Shown: positions 36,708-46,142 of the stretch, piece by piece
Position numbering within the stretch: position 1 is the stretch's first letter
Layout of the letters: each line of letters begins with the position of its first letter
Source of the DNA: Pseudomonas fluorescens
GTDB lineage: Bacteria > Pseudomonadota > Gammaproteobacteria > Pseudomonadales > Pseudomonadaceae
Reading direction: 5' to 3'
Assembly: GCF_001708445.1 (NCBI RefSeq)
Contig: NZ_CP015637.1
Location: forward strand, 5,085,001 to 5,149,000
DNA: 64,000 bases
Program-made: the position numbers and the translations under genes
Notes under the pieces: generated by a model
Databases searched by the model: none
What the model saw: the letters and a program-made list of their open reading frames with translations, nothing else
What the model was told of the DNA's origin: nothing

Positions 36708-38324
36708 TCAGAAGAGTTTGGTAAACAGCCAGTACAGGCTACCGGATAGCACAATCGCCGCGGGCAACGTCAACACCCAGGCCATCAGCAAATTGCGGAT
36801 GGTCTTCATCTGCAAACCGCCGCCATTGGCCACCATGGTCCCCGCCACACCGGACGACAACACATGGGTGGTCGACACCGGCAACCCGAACATATCCGCG
36901 GCGCCGATGGTCAGCATCGCCACGGTCTCGGCCGAGGCGCCCTGGGCGTACGTCAGGTGGGTCTTGCCGATTTTCTCGCCCACGGTCACCACGATGCGCT
37001 TCCAGCCGACCATGGTCCCAAGCCCCAGAGCGATGGCCACGGCGATCTTCACCCACAGCGGAATAAACCGGGTGGAATTGTCGATCTGTTGCTTGAACAG
37101 TTGCAGCTTACCCTGGGTATCGGCGTCGAAATGGCCGACTTTGTCCTTGTCCATCAGGCGAATGGTTTCACTGCTCAGGTACATGTCGTTACGCACGTTG
37201 CCGACGGCTTCGGCGGGGACTTTGGCCAGGGAGCCGTAGCCTTTGACTTCATCGCCGATCTGGCCGGCGAGGGCGGCGAGGGCCGGGATCAGCTCGGGCG
37301 TGGCCTGCTTGGTAGTCACATAGGTCGACAGGATCGGTCGCGGGTCGCCGGCCAGCGCCTGCGGCGCGCTTTTCATCAGCGCCACTTGGGTCACTTCGGC
37401 CACCGCCGCAAATTGCAACGACTGTTCGGCGGGCATGGTGCGGTTCAGCGCATAGGCCATCGGCAAGGTGCCAACCAGGATCAGCATGATCAGGCCCATG
37501 CCTTTTTGCCCATCGTTGGAGCCGTGGGCGAACGACACACCGGTGCAGGTGACGATCAGCATGCTGCGAATCCACCAGGGCGGCGGGGTGTCGCCTTTGG
37601 GCGCCTTGTACAGTGCACGGTTTTTCACGAAGACACGCAGGGCCAGCAGCAAGAGTGCGGCAAAGACGAAGCCGATCAACGGCGAGAGCAGCAGGGCATA
37701 ACCGATCTTGATCGCCTGGCTCCAATCCACGCCGCTGGTGCCGTCACGCCCGTGCATCAGGGCGTTGGCCACGCCGACACCGATGATCGAGCCGATCAGG
37801 GTGTGGGATGAAGACGCCGGCAACCCCAGCCACCAGGTGCCGAGGTTCCACAGGATCGCCGCGATCAGCAGGGCGAAGATCATCGCGAAACCGGCCGAGG
37901 AACCCACCTGCAAAATCAGCTCGACCGGCAGCAGGGCAATGATGCCGAACGCCACCGCGCCGCTGGAGAGCAGCACGCCGAGGAAGTTGAAAAAGCCCGA
38001 CCACACCACCGCAAATTGCGGCGGCAGCGAGTTGGTGTAGATCACCGTGGCCACGGCGTTGGCGGTGTCGTGGAAACCGTTGACGAACTCGAAACCCAGG
38101 GCGATCAACAGTGCCACGCCCAACAGCAGAAACGGGGTCCAGGTGGTAACGACGGTGCCCAGTTCGTGCATGTCGCGCATCAGGCTGTAGGCGGTGAACA
38201 ACAGGCCCATGGCGAGCACGGCAAAGAAGATGATCACCGTCAGCAGGCCGGGTTTCTTGTCGAGCCGGGGTTGGGTATCAATCGATGACGTATGCGTGGA
38301 GGCAGTCAGGGAAGGGGTGGCCAT
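36708..38324 (-). CDS. PiT-family inorganic phosphate transporter
   Basis: 538 aa from ATG 38324; a longer frame adds 25 residues lacking support. About ten to twelve membrane segments with the two inverted PiT signatures GFEFVNGFHDTANAVATVIYT and GVSFAHGSNDGQKGMGL, and a hydrophilic central region (~350-440) as in PitA. A third conserved block, GLPVSTTHVLSSGVAG, closes the protein. Low-affinity uptake of metal-phosphate is expected. Confidence 0.92.
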   Translation of the reverse strand: MATPSLTASTHTSSIDTQPRLDKKPGLLTVIIFFAVLAMGLLFTAYSLMRDMHELGTVVTTWTPFLLLGVALLIALGFEFVNGFHDTANAVATVIYTNSLPPQFAVVWSGFFNFLGVLLSSGAVAFGIIALLPVELILQVGSSAGFAMIFALLIAAILWNLGTWWLGLPASSSHTLIGSIIGVGVANALMHGRDGTSGVDWSQAIKIGYALLLSPLIGFVFAALLLLALRVFVKNRALYKAPKGDTPPPWWIRSMLIVTCTGVSFAHGSNDGQKGMGLIMLILVGTLPMAYALNRTMPAEQSLQFAAVAEVTQVALMKSAPQALAGDPRPILSTYVTTKQATPELIPALAALAGQIGDEVKGYGSLAKVPAEAVGNVRNDMYLSSETIRLMDKDKVGHFDADTQGKLQLFKQQIDNSTRFIPLWVKIAVAIALGLGTMVGWKRIVVTVGEKIGKTHLTYAQGASAETVAMLTIGAADMFGLPVSTTHVLSSGVAGTMVANGGGLQMKTIRNLLMAWVLTLPAAIVLSGSLYWLFTKLF

Positions 38325-38500
38325 GCCGGAGCATCCAGTGTTGTGAGGATGTCGTGCATGTTCGTTGCAGAATGTTACAGCGATGCTGCCGCAGGTCATT
38401 GTTTAGGTAATCGGGTGTGCCGCTGGTCTATAAAACGCAGGGGAGCCAATGTGGAAGGGATGGGTACCTACGCACCTTTTCAGCCCCTGACAAATCGCCC

Positions 38501-38789
38501 TGTGGCGAGCGGGCTTGCCCCGCGTTGGGCTGCGAAGCAGCCCCAAAACCAGCCTCCACGGAGTGGCTGATACACCGCGTTCTTCTTGACTGTGGCAGCT
38601 ACGCAGCCCAACGCGGGACAAGCCCTAATGCCGTTCAGTTAAGGCTTTTTTGTAGGAGCGAGCTTGCTCGCGAAGAACTCACAGGCGCCGCGTTCCGTTT
38701 TTCGCGAGCAAGAACTAGGCGTCCCCCTCGCTCCTACAGAAGGCGATGTACGCTTAACTGAACGGCATTAGGGCAAGCCCGCTCGCCAC
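38501..38789. repeat. REPIN (GCGGGCTTGCCCCGC family) interrupted by the compound element
   Basis: Left arm TGTGGCGAGCGGGCTTGCCC... begins at 38501. The right arm is split: GCAGCCCAACGCGGGACAAGCCC ends at 38626 and GGGCAAGCCCGCTCGCCAC resumes at 38771. The heptamer CAAGCCC is present on both sides of the insert (38620-38626, 38774-38780). Confidence 0.85.
38625..38772. repeat. Compound palindromic element, copy 2
   Basis: Ends CCTAATGCCGTTCAGTTAAG and CTTAACTGAACGGCATTAGG; the right half is nearly identical to copy 1, including the 14-nt AACTAGGCGTCCCC at 38713-38726, while the left half has lost the CGTACATCGCC segment. Confidence 0.88.
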
Positions 38790-38805
38790 GGTTACAGTGT
38801 TTCTC

Positions 38806-38834
38806 CTTAACTGACAGGTATTAGGACAAGCCCG
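38806..38834. repeat. Solo right-end remnant of the compound element
   Basis: CTTAACTGACAGGTATTAGG followed by ACAAGCCCGC: a diverged copy of the right end, again next to the CAAGCCC core. Confidence 0.6.
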
Positions 38835-38860
38835 CTTCCCATAGCCAACTCAGTGGTATG

Positions 38861-38882
38861 AATGTCACCATCCGGTGACATT
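38861..38882. promoter_or_regulatory. Operator-like palindrome upstream of AGE isomerase gene
   Basis: AATGTCACC-ATCC-GGTGACATT, 9-bp perfect arms. The following 46 bp up to GTTTAGACTC match, in content and spacing, the block upstream of gtsA (see 40207). The start codon is 81 bp downstream. Confidence 0.7.
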
Positions 38883-38963
38883 TCCCATCCCCTTCGTTAC
38901 TTGCCCTCGTCTCGCCCTTGTTTAGACTCGGGCCCATCCCATAAAAAATAAAAAGGGCTACCC

Positions 38964-40223
38964 ATGACCACGCAACCACTGCCTGCCAGCAGTTGGCTGA
39001 ACGCACCTGCCCATCACGCCTGGCTCGCCAACGAAGGCCAGCGCCTGCTGTCATTCGCCAAGGCCGCCCGCTTGCCTGAAGGCTTTGGCAACCTGGACGA
39101 TCAAGGCCAGTTGCCAGCCAATGCCCAGGCCGAAACCATGAACACCGCTCGCATGACCCACAGCTTCGCCATGGCCCACGCCATGGGCGTACCGGGCTAT
39201 GCCGAGCTGGTCGCGCATGGGGTCGCCGCGCTCAGTGGCCCGCTGCGCGATAGCGAACATGGTGGCTGGTTCGCCGCCCCTCGCGCCTTGGATGGCAACA
39301 CCGGTAAGGCCGCGTACCTGCACGCCTTTGTCGCCCTGGCCGCGAGCTCGGCGGTGGCGGTGGGTGCACCCGGTGGGCAAACCTTGCTGAACGACGCCGT
39401 CTCTATCATCGATCAGTTCTTCTGGAGCGAGGAGGAGGGCGTGATGCTCGAATCCTTTGCCCGGGACTGGAGCAGCGTCGAAGCCTATCGCGGCGCCAAC
39501 AGCAACATGCACGCCACCGAAGCGTTTCTCGCCCTGGCCGATGTCACCGCCGATACCCGCTGGCTGGACCGTGCTTTGCGTATCGTCGAGCGTGTGATCC
39601 AGACCCACGCCGCCGGCAACCAATTCATGGTGATCGAGCATTTCGACGCCCAGTGGCAACCCTTGCTCGACTACAACGAAGACAACCCCGCTGACGGATT
39701 CCGCCCCTACGGCATCACCCCTGGCCACGGTTTCGAATGGGCTCGCCTGGTGTTGCACCTGGAAGCCGCACGCCTGCAAGCCGGCCTGGCCACGCCGGGC
39801 TGGCTGTTGACCGCCGCCAAAGGCCTGTTCGCCAGTGCCTGCGAGTATGCATGGGCGGTGGATGGTGCCCCCGGCATCGTCTACACCCTGGATTGGAACC
39901 ACCGCCCGGTAGTGCGCGAGCGCCTGCACTGGACCCACGCCGAAGCCAGCGCCGCCGCCCAGGCTTTGCTCAAGCGCACCGGCGAGTTGCAGTATGAAAC
40001 CTGGTACCGGTGCTTCTGGGAGTTTTGTGACACCCATTTTATTGATCGAGCCCATGGCAGTTGGCACCACGAACTCAGCCCGCATAACCAGCCCAGCAGT
40101 CGGATATGGGGTGGCAAAGCGGACCTGTATCACGCCTGGCAAGCGGTAGTGCTGCCTGCACTGCCCTTGTCCCCAAGCATGGCCAGCGCCTTGGCAGAGG
40201 GGTGCTATGTCACCAGATGGTGA
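38964..40223 (+). CDS. AGE-family epimerase/isomerase (D-mannose isomerase-like)
   Basis: 419 aa (alpha/alpha)6-barrel protein of the N-acylglucosamine 2-epimerase superfamily. Recognisable segments: ARMTHSFAMAHAMG, HGGWFAAP, YLHAFVALAASSA, NSNMHATEAFLAL, PYGITPGHGFEWARLVLHL and the late HELSPHNQPSSRIWGGKADLYHAWQA, with the conserved histidines of the active site. This set fits mannose/sulfoquinovose isomerases that convert an aldose such as D-mannose to D-fructose. Co-regulated in all likelihood with gtsABCD, which starts 105 bp downstream. Substrate choice is inference. Confidence 0.85.
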   Translation: MTTQPLPASSWLNAPAHHAWLANEGQRLLSFAKAARLPEGFGNLDDQGQLPANAQAETMNTARMTHSFAMAHAMGVPGYAELVAHGVAALSGPLRDSEHGGWFAAPRALDGNTGKAAYLHAFVALAASSAVAVGAPGGQTLLNDAVSIIDQFFWSEEEGVMLESFARDWSSVEAYRGANSNMHATEAFLALADVTADTRWLDRALRIVERVIQTHAAGNQFMVIEHFDAQWQPLLDYNEDNPADGFRPYGITPGHGFEWARLVLHLEAARLQAGLATPGWLLTAAKGLFASACEYAWAVDGAPGIVYTLDWNHRPVVRERLHWTHAEASAAAQALLKRTGELQYETWYRCFWEFCDTHFIDRAHGSWHHELSPHNQPSSRIWGGKADLYHAWQAVVLPALPLSPSMASALAEGCYVTRW

Positions 40224-40226
40224 CAT
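40207..40226. promoter_or_regulatory. Operator-like palindrome upstream of gtsA
   Basis: ATGTCACC-AGAT-GGTGACAT, overlapping the last codons of the isomerase gene. 46 bp from GGTGACATTT to GTTTAAACTC match the upstream block of the isomerase gene in spacing, with CATCCCTTTGTTAC shared. Confidence 0.7.
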
Positions 40227-40328
40227 TTGTGCATCCCTTTGTTACCTGCGCTTGCAACATCCCTGTTTAAACTCCGTGCAGCGCAAGCTCCAGACTTGCA
40301 TGCATAACAACAAAAAAAAGGTACTCAG

Positions 40329-41615
40329 ATGAACGCGATTAATCGCCTCGCCATCGCTATTTCCGTCGCCTCGTTGTTTCCCCTCAGTGCTTTTGCCGCC
40401 GACTCGAAAGGGACGGTTGAAGTTGTGCATTGGTGGACCTCCGGTGGTGAGAAAGCGGCCGTAGATGTCCTGAAGGCCCAAGTTGAGAAAGATGGTTTCA
40501 CCTGGAAAGACGGCGCCGTTGCCGGTGGCGGTGGCGCCACAGCCATGACTGTGCTGAAAAGCCGCGCGGTGGCTGGCAACCCGCCAGGTGTTGCCCAGAT
40601 CAAAGGCCCGGACATCCAGGAATGGGCGTCTACTGGCCTGCTCGATACCGACGTGCTCAAAGACGTCGCCAAAGAAGAAAAGTGGGACTCCCTGCTCGAC
40701 AAGAAAGTCTCCGATACCGTGAAGTTCGACGGTGACTACGTCGCCGTACCGGTCAACATCCACCGCGTGAACTGGCTGTGGATCAACCCGGCCGTCTTCA
40801 AGAAAGCCGGTATCACCAAGAACCCGACCACCCTCGAAGAATTCTACGCAGCCGGCGACAAGCTCAAGGCCGCGGGCTTCATCCCGCTCGCCCACGGTGG
40901 CCAGCCTTGGCAGGACAGCACGGTGTTCGAAGCCGTCGTCTTGTCGGTGATGGGGGCCGATGGCTACAAGAAAGCCCTGGTCGACCTGGATAACGGCGCG
41001 CTGACCGGTCCGCAGATGGTCAAGGCCCTGACCGAGCTGAAGAAAGTCGCGACCTATATGGACGTCGACGGCAAAGGCCAGGACTGGAACCTCGAGGCCG
41101 GCAAGGTCATCAACGGCAAGGCCGGTATGCAGATCATGGGTGACTGGGCCAAGTCCGAATGGACCGCTGCCAAGAAAGTCGCCGGTAAGGATTACGAGTG
41201 CGTAGCCTTCCCAGGCACCGACAAGGCCTTCACCTACAATATCGACTCCCTGGCGGTGTTCAAGCAGAAAGACAAAGGCACTGCCGCTGGCCAGCAGGAC
41301 ATCGCCAAGGTCGTGCTGGGTGAAAACTTCCAGAAGGTGTTCAGCATCAACAAGGGTTCGATCCCGGTTCGTACCGACATGCTCAATGAAATGGACAAGC
41401 TCGGCTTCGACTCCTGCGCCCAGACCGCGGCCAAGGACTTCCTGGCCGACGCCAAGACCGGCGGCCTGCAGCCAAGCATGGCGCACAACATGGCCACCAC
41501 CCTGGCCGTACAAGGTGCGTTCTTTGATGTCGTGACCAACTACATCAACGACCCGAAAGCCGACCCGGCCGACACCGCCAAGAAACTCGGCGCTGCGATC
41601 AAGTCTGCCAAGTAA
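40329..41615 (+). CDS. gtsA: GtsA, periplasmic glucose-binding protein
   Basis: 428 aa. Signal peptide [26 protein letters not shown]_bac_1 fold: [65 protein letters not shown] and [14 protein letters not shown]. It binds glucose (and probably mannose) in the periplasm for the GtsBCD importer. First gene of the operon; a strong hairpin follows it. Confidence 0.92.
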   Translation: MNAINRLAIAISVASLFPLSAFAADSKGTVEVVHWWTSGGEKAAVDVLKAQVEKDGFTWKDGAVAGGGGATAMTVLKSRAVAGNPPGVAQIKGPDIQEWASTGLLDTDVLKDVAKEEKWDSLLDKKVSDTVKFDGDYVAVPVNIHRVNWLWINPAVFKKAGITKNPTTLEEFYAAGDKLKAAGFIPLAHGGQPWQDSTVFEAVVLSVMGADGYKKALVDLDNGALTGPQMVKALTELKKVATYMDVDGKGQDWNLEAGKVINGKAGMQIMGDWAKSEWTAAKKVAGKDYECVAFPGTDKAFTYNIDSLAVFKQKDKGTAAGQQDIAKVVLGENFQKVFSINKGSIPVRTDMLNEMDKLGFDSCAQTAAKDFLADAKTGGLQPSMAHNMATTLAVQGAFFDVVTNYINDPKADPADTAKKLGAAIKSAK

Positions 41616-41622
41616 CGGTTGA

Positions 41623-41655
41623 CCTTGTGAGGGGGGCCCCTGACCCCTCACAAGG
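41623..41655 (+). promoter_or_regulatory. Stable hairpin between gtsA and gtsB
   Basis: Perfect 12-bp stem CCTTGTGAGGGG / CCCCTCACAAGG, 8 bp after the gtsA stop. There is no adjacent T-run, so an mRNA-stability or partial-attenuation role that keeps the binding protein in excess is likelier than full termination. Confidence 0.7.
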
Positions 41656-41695
41656 CCTGTTCCTGTAGTCCTTTTTTCCTGTATTGGATTTCCCC

Positions 41696-42604
41696 ATGAG
41701 TTCTGTTGCTGTGTTCAGCAAAGCCTCGCCGTTCGATGCACTGCAGCGCTGGCTCCCCAAACTGGTGCTGGCGCCCAGCATGTTCATCGTGTTGGTGGGC
41801 TTCTACGGCTACATCCTGTGGACGTTTGTACTGTCGTTCACGACGTCTACGTTCCTGCCGAGCTACAAATGGGCGGGCCTTGCGCAATACGAGCGGTTGT
41901 TCGACAACGATCGCTGGTGGGTCGCGAGCAAGAACCTGGCCCTTTTCGGCGGGATGTTTATCGGTATCACCTTGGTGATCGGCGTGACACTGGCGATTTT
42001 CCTCGACCAGAAAATTCGTCGCGAAGGCTTTATCCGCACCATTTACCTGTACCCGATGGCGCTCTCGATGATCGTCACCGGTACGGCGTGGAAATGGCTG
42101 CTCAACCCAGGCATGGGCCTGGACAAACTCCTGCGTGACTGGGGCTGGGAAGGCTTCCGTCTCGACTGGCTGATCGACCCGGATCGCGTGGTCTACTGCC
42201 TGGTGATCGCCGCGGTGTGGCAAGCCTCTGGCTTTATCATGGCGATGTTCCTGGCCGGCCTGCGTGGCGTGGACCAGTCGATCATCCGTGCCGCGCAGAT
42301 CGATGGCGCGAGCATGCCGCGCATCTACTGGAGCGTGGTGCTGCCAAGCCTGCGTCCGGTGTTTTTCAGTGCGGTGATGATCCTGGCACACATTGCAATC
42401 AAGAGTTTCGACCTGGTGGCAGCGATGACTGCTGGCGGCCCGGGTTACTCCTCCGACCTGCCAGCGATGTTCATGTACTCGTTCACCTTCAGTCGTGGCC
42501 AGATGGGCATGGGCTCGGCCAGTGCAATCCTGATGCTCGGTGCGATCCTCGCGATCATCGTGCCGTACCTGTATTCCGAGCTGAGGACCAAGCGTCATGA
42601 CTAG
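41696..42604 (+). CDS. gtsB: GtsB, glucose ABC importer permease
   Basis: 302 aa from ATG 41696. MalF-type permease with six membrane segments and the EAA loop AAQIDGASMPRIYWSVVLPSLRPVFF. It pairs with GtsC, whose start overlaps this stop by 8 bp. Confidence 0.92.
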   Translation: MSSVAVFSKASPFDALQRWLPKLVLAPSMFIVLVGFYGYILWTFVLSFTTSTFLPSYKWAGLAQYERLFDNDRWWVASKNLALFGGMFIGITLVIGVTLAIFLDQKIRREGFIRTIYLYPMALSMIVTGTAWKWLLNPGMGLDKLLRDWGWEGFRLDWLIDPDRVVYCLVIAAVWQASGFIMAMFLAGLRGVDQSIIRAAQIDGASMPRIYWSVVLPSLRPVFFSAVMILAHIAIKSFDLVAAMTAGGPGYSSDLPAMFMYSFTFSRGQMGMGSASAILMLGAILAIIVPYLYSELRTKRHD

Positions 42605-43442
42605 TCTCGCCTCCAAACCTGCCATCAGCCTGAGTCGCATCGCGATCTATGCGGTGCTGATCCTCGCGGTACTGCTGTACCTGGTACCGCTGGTGGTGAT
42701 GCTGCTCACTAGCTTCAAGACCCCGGAAGACATCAGTACCGGCAACCTGCTGAGCTGGCCAACCGTGGTCACCGGCATCGGCTGGGTCAAGGCCTGGGCC
42801 ACCGTCGACGGTTACTTCTGGAACTCGATCAAGATCACCGTGCCGGCCGTGTTGATTTCTACCGCCATCGGCGCGTTGAACGGCTATGTGCTGTCGTTTT
42901 GGCGCTTCCGTGGTTCACAGTTGTTCTTCGGTTTGCTGTTGTTCGGCTGCTTCCTGCCGTTCCAGACCGTTTTGCTGCCGGCGTCGTTCACCCTCGGCAA
43001 GATGGGGCTGGCCAGCACCACCACCGGCCTGGTGTTTGTGCACGTGGTCTACGGCCTGGCGTTCACCACGCTGTTCTTCCGTAACTACTACGTCAGCATT
43101 CCCGATGCGCTGATAAAGGCGGCGCGACTGGACGGTGCAGGATTCTTCACCATCTTCCGGCTGATCATCCTGCCGATGTCGACCCCGATCATCATGGTCT
43201 GCCTGATCTGGCAGTTCACCCAGATCTGGAATGACTTCCTGTTCGGCGTGGTGTTCTCCAGCGGCGACTCCCAGCCCATCACGGTGGCGCTGAACAACCT
43301 GGTCAACACCAGCACCGGGGCCAAGGAATATAACGTGGATATGGCGGCGGCGATGATCGCCGGGCTGCCGACCCTGCTGGTCTATGTGATCGCAGGCAAG
43401 TATTTCGTGCGCGGCCTCACGGCCGGCGCGGTCAAGGGGTAA
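42597..43442 (+). CDS. gtsC: GtsC, glucose ABC importer permease
   Basis: 281 aa MalG-type permease: N-terminal helix followed by TSFKTPEDISTGNLLSWP, and the EAA loop DALIKAARLDGAGFFTIFRLIILPMSTPII. The C-terminus YFVRGLTAGAVKG is typical of MalG proteins. Confidence 0.93.
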   Translation: MTSLASKPAISLSRIAIYAVLILAVLLYLVPLVVMLLTSFKTPEDISTGNLLSWPTVVTGIGWVKAWATVDGYFWNSIKITVPAVLISTAIGALNGYVLSFWRFRGSQLFFGLLLFGCFLPFQTVLLPASFTLGKMGLASTTTGLVFVHVVYGLAFTTLFFRNYYVSIPDALIKAARLDGAGFFTIFRLIILPMSTPIIMVCLIWQFTQIWNDFLFGVVFSSGDSQPITVALNNLVNTSTGAKEYNVDMAAAMIAGLPTLLVYVIAGKYFVRGLTAGAVKG

Positions 43443-43444
43443 TC

Positions 43445-44605
43445 ATGGCTACGCTTGAACTTCGCAATGTAAACAAGACCTATGGCGCCGGCCTGCCCGA
43501 CACCTTGAAGAACATCGAACTGTCGATCAAGGAAGGCGAATTCCTGATCCTGGTCGGTCCCTCGGGCTGCGGTAAATCCACGCTGATGAACTGCATCGCG
43601 GGCCTGGAGACCATCACCGGCGGCGCAATCATGATCGGTGACCAGGATGTCAGCGGCATGAGCCCCAAGGATCGCGACATCGCCATGGTGTTCCAGTCCT
43701 ACGCGCTGTACCCGACCATGAGCGTGCGCGAGAACATCGAGTTCGGCCTGAAGATTCGCAAGATGGCCCAGTCCGACATCGACGCCGAAGTGGCCCGTGT
43801 GGCCAAGCTGCTGCAGATCGAGCACCTGCTCAACCGCAAGCCGGGCCAATTGTCCGGCGGCCAGCAACAGCGGGTGGCCATGGGCCGTGCCCTGGCGCGT
43901 CGCCCGAAGATCTACCTGTTCGACGAACCGCTGTCCAACCTCGACGCCAAGCTACGCGTCGAGATGCGCACCGAAATGAAGCTGATGCACCAGCGCCTGA
44001 AAACCACCACGGTCTACGTCACCCACGATCAGATCGAAGCGATGACCCTGGGCGATAAAGTGGCGGTGATGAAGGACGGCATCATCCAACAATTTGGCAC
44101 GCCGAAAGAAATTTACAACGACCCTGCTAACCTATTTGTGGCAAGCTTTATCGGTTCACCACCAATGAACTTCGTTCCTATGCGCCTAAAACGCAAGGAC
44201 GGGGGGCTGGTGGCGCTGCTCGACAGCGGCCAGGCGCGTTGCGAATTGCCGCTGGGTATGAACGACGCCGGTCTGGAAGACCGTGATGTGATTCTGGGCC
44301 TGCGCCCGGAGCAGATCGTGTTGGCAACGGGTGAGGGCAATGGTTCATCGAGCATTCGTGCCGAGGTCCAGGTCACCGAGCCGACCGGGCCGGACACACT
44401 GGTGTTTGTGCAGCTCAATGACACCAAGGTCTGCTGCCGTTTGGCGCCTGATGTGGCGCCGCAGGTGGGCGAGACCCTGACACTGCAATTCGATCCATCC
44501 AAGGTATTGCTGTTCGACGCCAACACTGGCGAGCGCCTCGGCACTGCTTCTTCATTGCCCGCACAGGGGCATGCGGACAATGTGGCCCAATTCAAAGGTC
44601 GCTGA
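43445..44605 (+). CDS. gtsD: GtsD, glucose ABC importer ATPase (MalK/UgpC-like)
   Basis: 386 aa. Walker [10 protein letters not shown], signature [15 protein letters not shown], Walker [14 protein letters not shown]-loop [20 protein letters not shown], and a C-terminal TOBE/MalK regulatory domain (from ~240). It starts 2 bp after the gtsC stop. Confidence 0.93.
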   Translation: MATLELRNVNKTYGAGLPDTLKNIELSIKEGEFLILVGPSGCGKSTLMNCIAGLETITGGAIMIGDQDVSGMSPKDRDIAMVFQSYALYPTMSVRENIEFGLKIRKMAQSDIDAEVARVAKLLQIEHLLNRKPGQLSGGQQQRVAMGRALARRPKIYLFDEPLSNLDAKLRVEMRTEMKLMHQRLKTTTVYVTHDQIEAMTLGDKVAVMKDGIIQQFGTPKEIYNDPANLFVASFIGSPPMNFVPMRLKRKDGGLVALLDSGQARCELPLGMNDAGLEDRDVILGLRPEQIVLATGEGNGSSSIRAEVQVTEPTGPDTLVFVQLNDTKVCCRLAPDVAPQVGETLTLQFDPSKVLLFDANTGERLGTASSLPAQGHADNVAQFKGR

Positions 44606-44692
44606 AGTAGATAAGTTGTTGTTTTAGATGAAAAAAAAGTAACCCGCGTTAGATAAAAACAGTTTAATAACAATAAAGACGAGGATGTAGGG

Positions 44693-46039
44693 ATGAAAAA
44701 GCAACACAACAACACTCGGCTGATCTGCCAACTGTCAGCAGCAGCAGCCCTTGTACTGTCCGCCAATGCGATGGCGGCCGATGCATTCAGCGCCGATTCC
44801 AAGTGGATGACCGGCGATTGGGGCGGTGAGCGTACCAAGCTGATCGAGCAAGGTATCGACATCAAGGCTGACTACGTAGGGGAAATGGGCGCCAACCTGC
44901 ACGGCGGCTATAACGACGACAAAACCGGCCGTTACTCCGACCAGTTCGGTCTGGGCGTAGCGCTGGACCTGCAAAAGCTGTGGGGCTGGGATAACACCCA
45001 GGCCAAGATCCAGCTGACTAACCGTAATGGCCAGAACATCTCCAACGACCGCATTGGCGACCCGCGTGCCGGCACGCTGAGTTCGTCGATGGAAGTCTAC
45101 GGTCGCGGCCACATGGTGCGTCTGACCCAGTTCTGGATCCAGCACCAGATGTTCGACAACAAGTTGGACGTGAAGCTGGGTTACTTCGGTGAAGGCGAAG
45201 ACTTCAACACCTTCCCATGCGACTTCCAGAACCTGTCGTTCTGCGGCTCGCAAGTGGGTAACTATGTAAATACCTGGTACAACTGGCCGGTTGCCCAGGC
45301 CGCGATCCGCGTGAAGTACAACATCACGCCTGAGCTGTATGCGCAAATCGGTGCCTACAACCAGAACCCATCGCAACTGGAGCACGGCAACGGCTTCAAG
45401 CTCAGCGGCAGCGGCACCAAAGGTACCGTGATTCCGGTGGAATTGGTCTGGTCGCCGAAGGTTAACAACCTGCCGGGCGAATACCGTGTGGGTTACTACA
45501 AAAGCGCCGCCGATGCCGCGGACGTACGTGAAGACGTCAACGGCAACGACGCTGCTACCACTGGCGCCGCCTTCCGTACCCGCAGCAGCAAGAAAGGCTA
45601 CTGGTTCGTTGCCCAACAGCAACTCACCACCCATAACGGCGACGCTTCCCGTGGCTTGAACATCGCAGCCAACGCGACCTTCCACGACAAGGAAACCAAC
45701 CTCGTCGATAACTACCAGTCGTTGATGCTGGTGTACAAAGGCCCATTCGACGCGCGTCCAAAAGATGACGTCGGCATTGGCGCTGCACGTCTGCACGTCA
45801 ACAATGACGTGAAGAAAAACGCCGAACTGCTTAACGTCGCCAATGGTGTGAGTGATTACGACAATCCGCTGTACACGCCTATTCGCGAAACCGAGTACAA
45901 CTTCGAAATCAACTACGGCTTCCACGTCACCAACTGGCTGACCGTGCGTCCCAACCTGCAATACGTTGTCCAACCGGGCGGCGTGGATAAAGTCGACAAC
46001 GCGCTGGTGGCTGGCCTGAAAATTCAGTCTACGTTCTAA
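44693..46039 (+). CDS. oprB: OprB, carbohydrate-selective outer-membrane porin
   Basis: 448 aa. Signal peptide to SANAMA|ADAF. OprB family features: KWMTGDWGGERTKLIEQGIDIKADYVGE, alternating beta-strand pattern and a terminal phenylalanine (LKIQSTF). It lets glucose and related sugars across the outer membrane. Separated from gtsD by 87 bp, so it may be partly independently transcribed; a terminator follows. Confidence 0.93.
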   Translation: MKKQHNNTRLICQLSAAAALVLSANAMAADAFSADSKWMTGDWGGERTKLIEQGIDIKADYVGEMGANLHGGYNDDKTGRYSDQFGLGVALDLQKLWGWDNTQAKIQLTNRNGQNISNDRIGDPRAGTLSSSMEVYGRGHMVRLTQFWIQHQMFDNKLDVKLGYFGEGEDFNTFPCDFQNLSFCGSQVGNYVNTWYNWPVAQAAIRVKYNITPELYAQIGAYNQNPSQLEHGNGFKLSGSGTKGTVIPVELVWSPKVNNLPGEYRVGYYKSAADAADVREDVNGNDAATTGAAFRTRSSKKGYWFVAQQQLTTHNGDASRGLNIAANATFHDKETNLVDNYQSLMLVYKGPFDARPKDDVGIGAARLHVNNDVKKNAELLNVANGVSDYDNPLYTPIRETEYNFEINYGFHVTNWLTVRPNLQYVVQPGGVDKVDNALVAGLKIQSTF

Positions 46040-46077
46040 CGCTGTTGCGATAAGCTCCTTCTCTCTGTGCGCATTTT

Positions 46078-46107
46078 GCGGGTAGCCATGGCTATCCGCT
46101 TTTTTTT
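46078..46107 (+). terminator. oprB terminator
   Basis: GCGGGTAGCC-AT-GGCTATCCGC stem (one wobble) followed by eight T. Confidence 0.88.
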
Positions 46108-46142
46108 GGGTGGCACTGTGACGATATTCAGGACCGTGGCAC

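Larger units (their letters stand above)
38325..38963. other. Intergenic region: pit promoter, nested repeats, isomerase promoter
   Basis: 639 bp without a gene. 38325-38500 should hold the pit promoter but shows no clear box; 38501-38789 is an interrupted REPIN; 38806-38834 is a third element end; 38861-38882 is an operator-like palindrome upstream of the isomerase gene. Confidence 0.65.

Noticed and set aside
34502..38789. Composite transposon bounded by the two compound elements
   Set aside because: The enclosed genes are ordinary core-like genes (pxpBC, pit), there is no transposase, and each element copy has its own flanking heptamer repeats; independent insertions explain it better.
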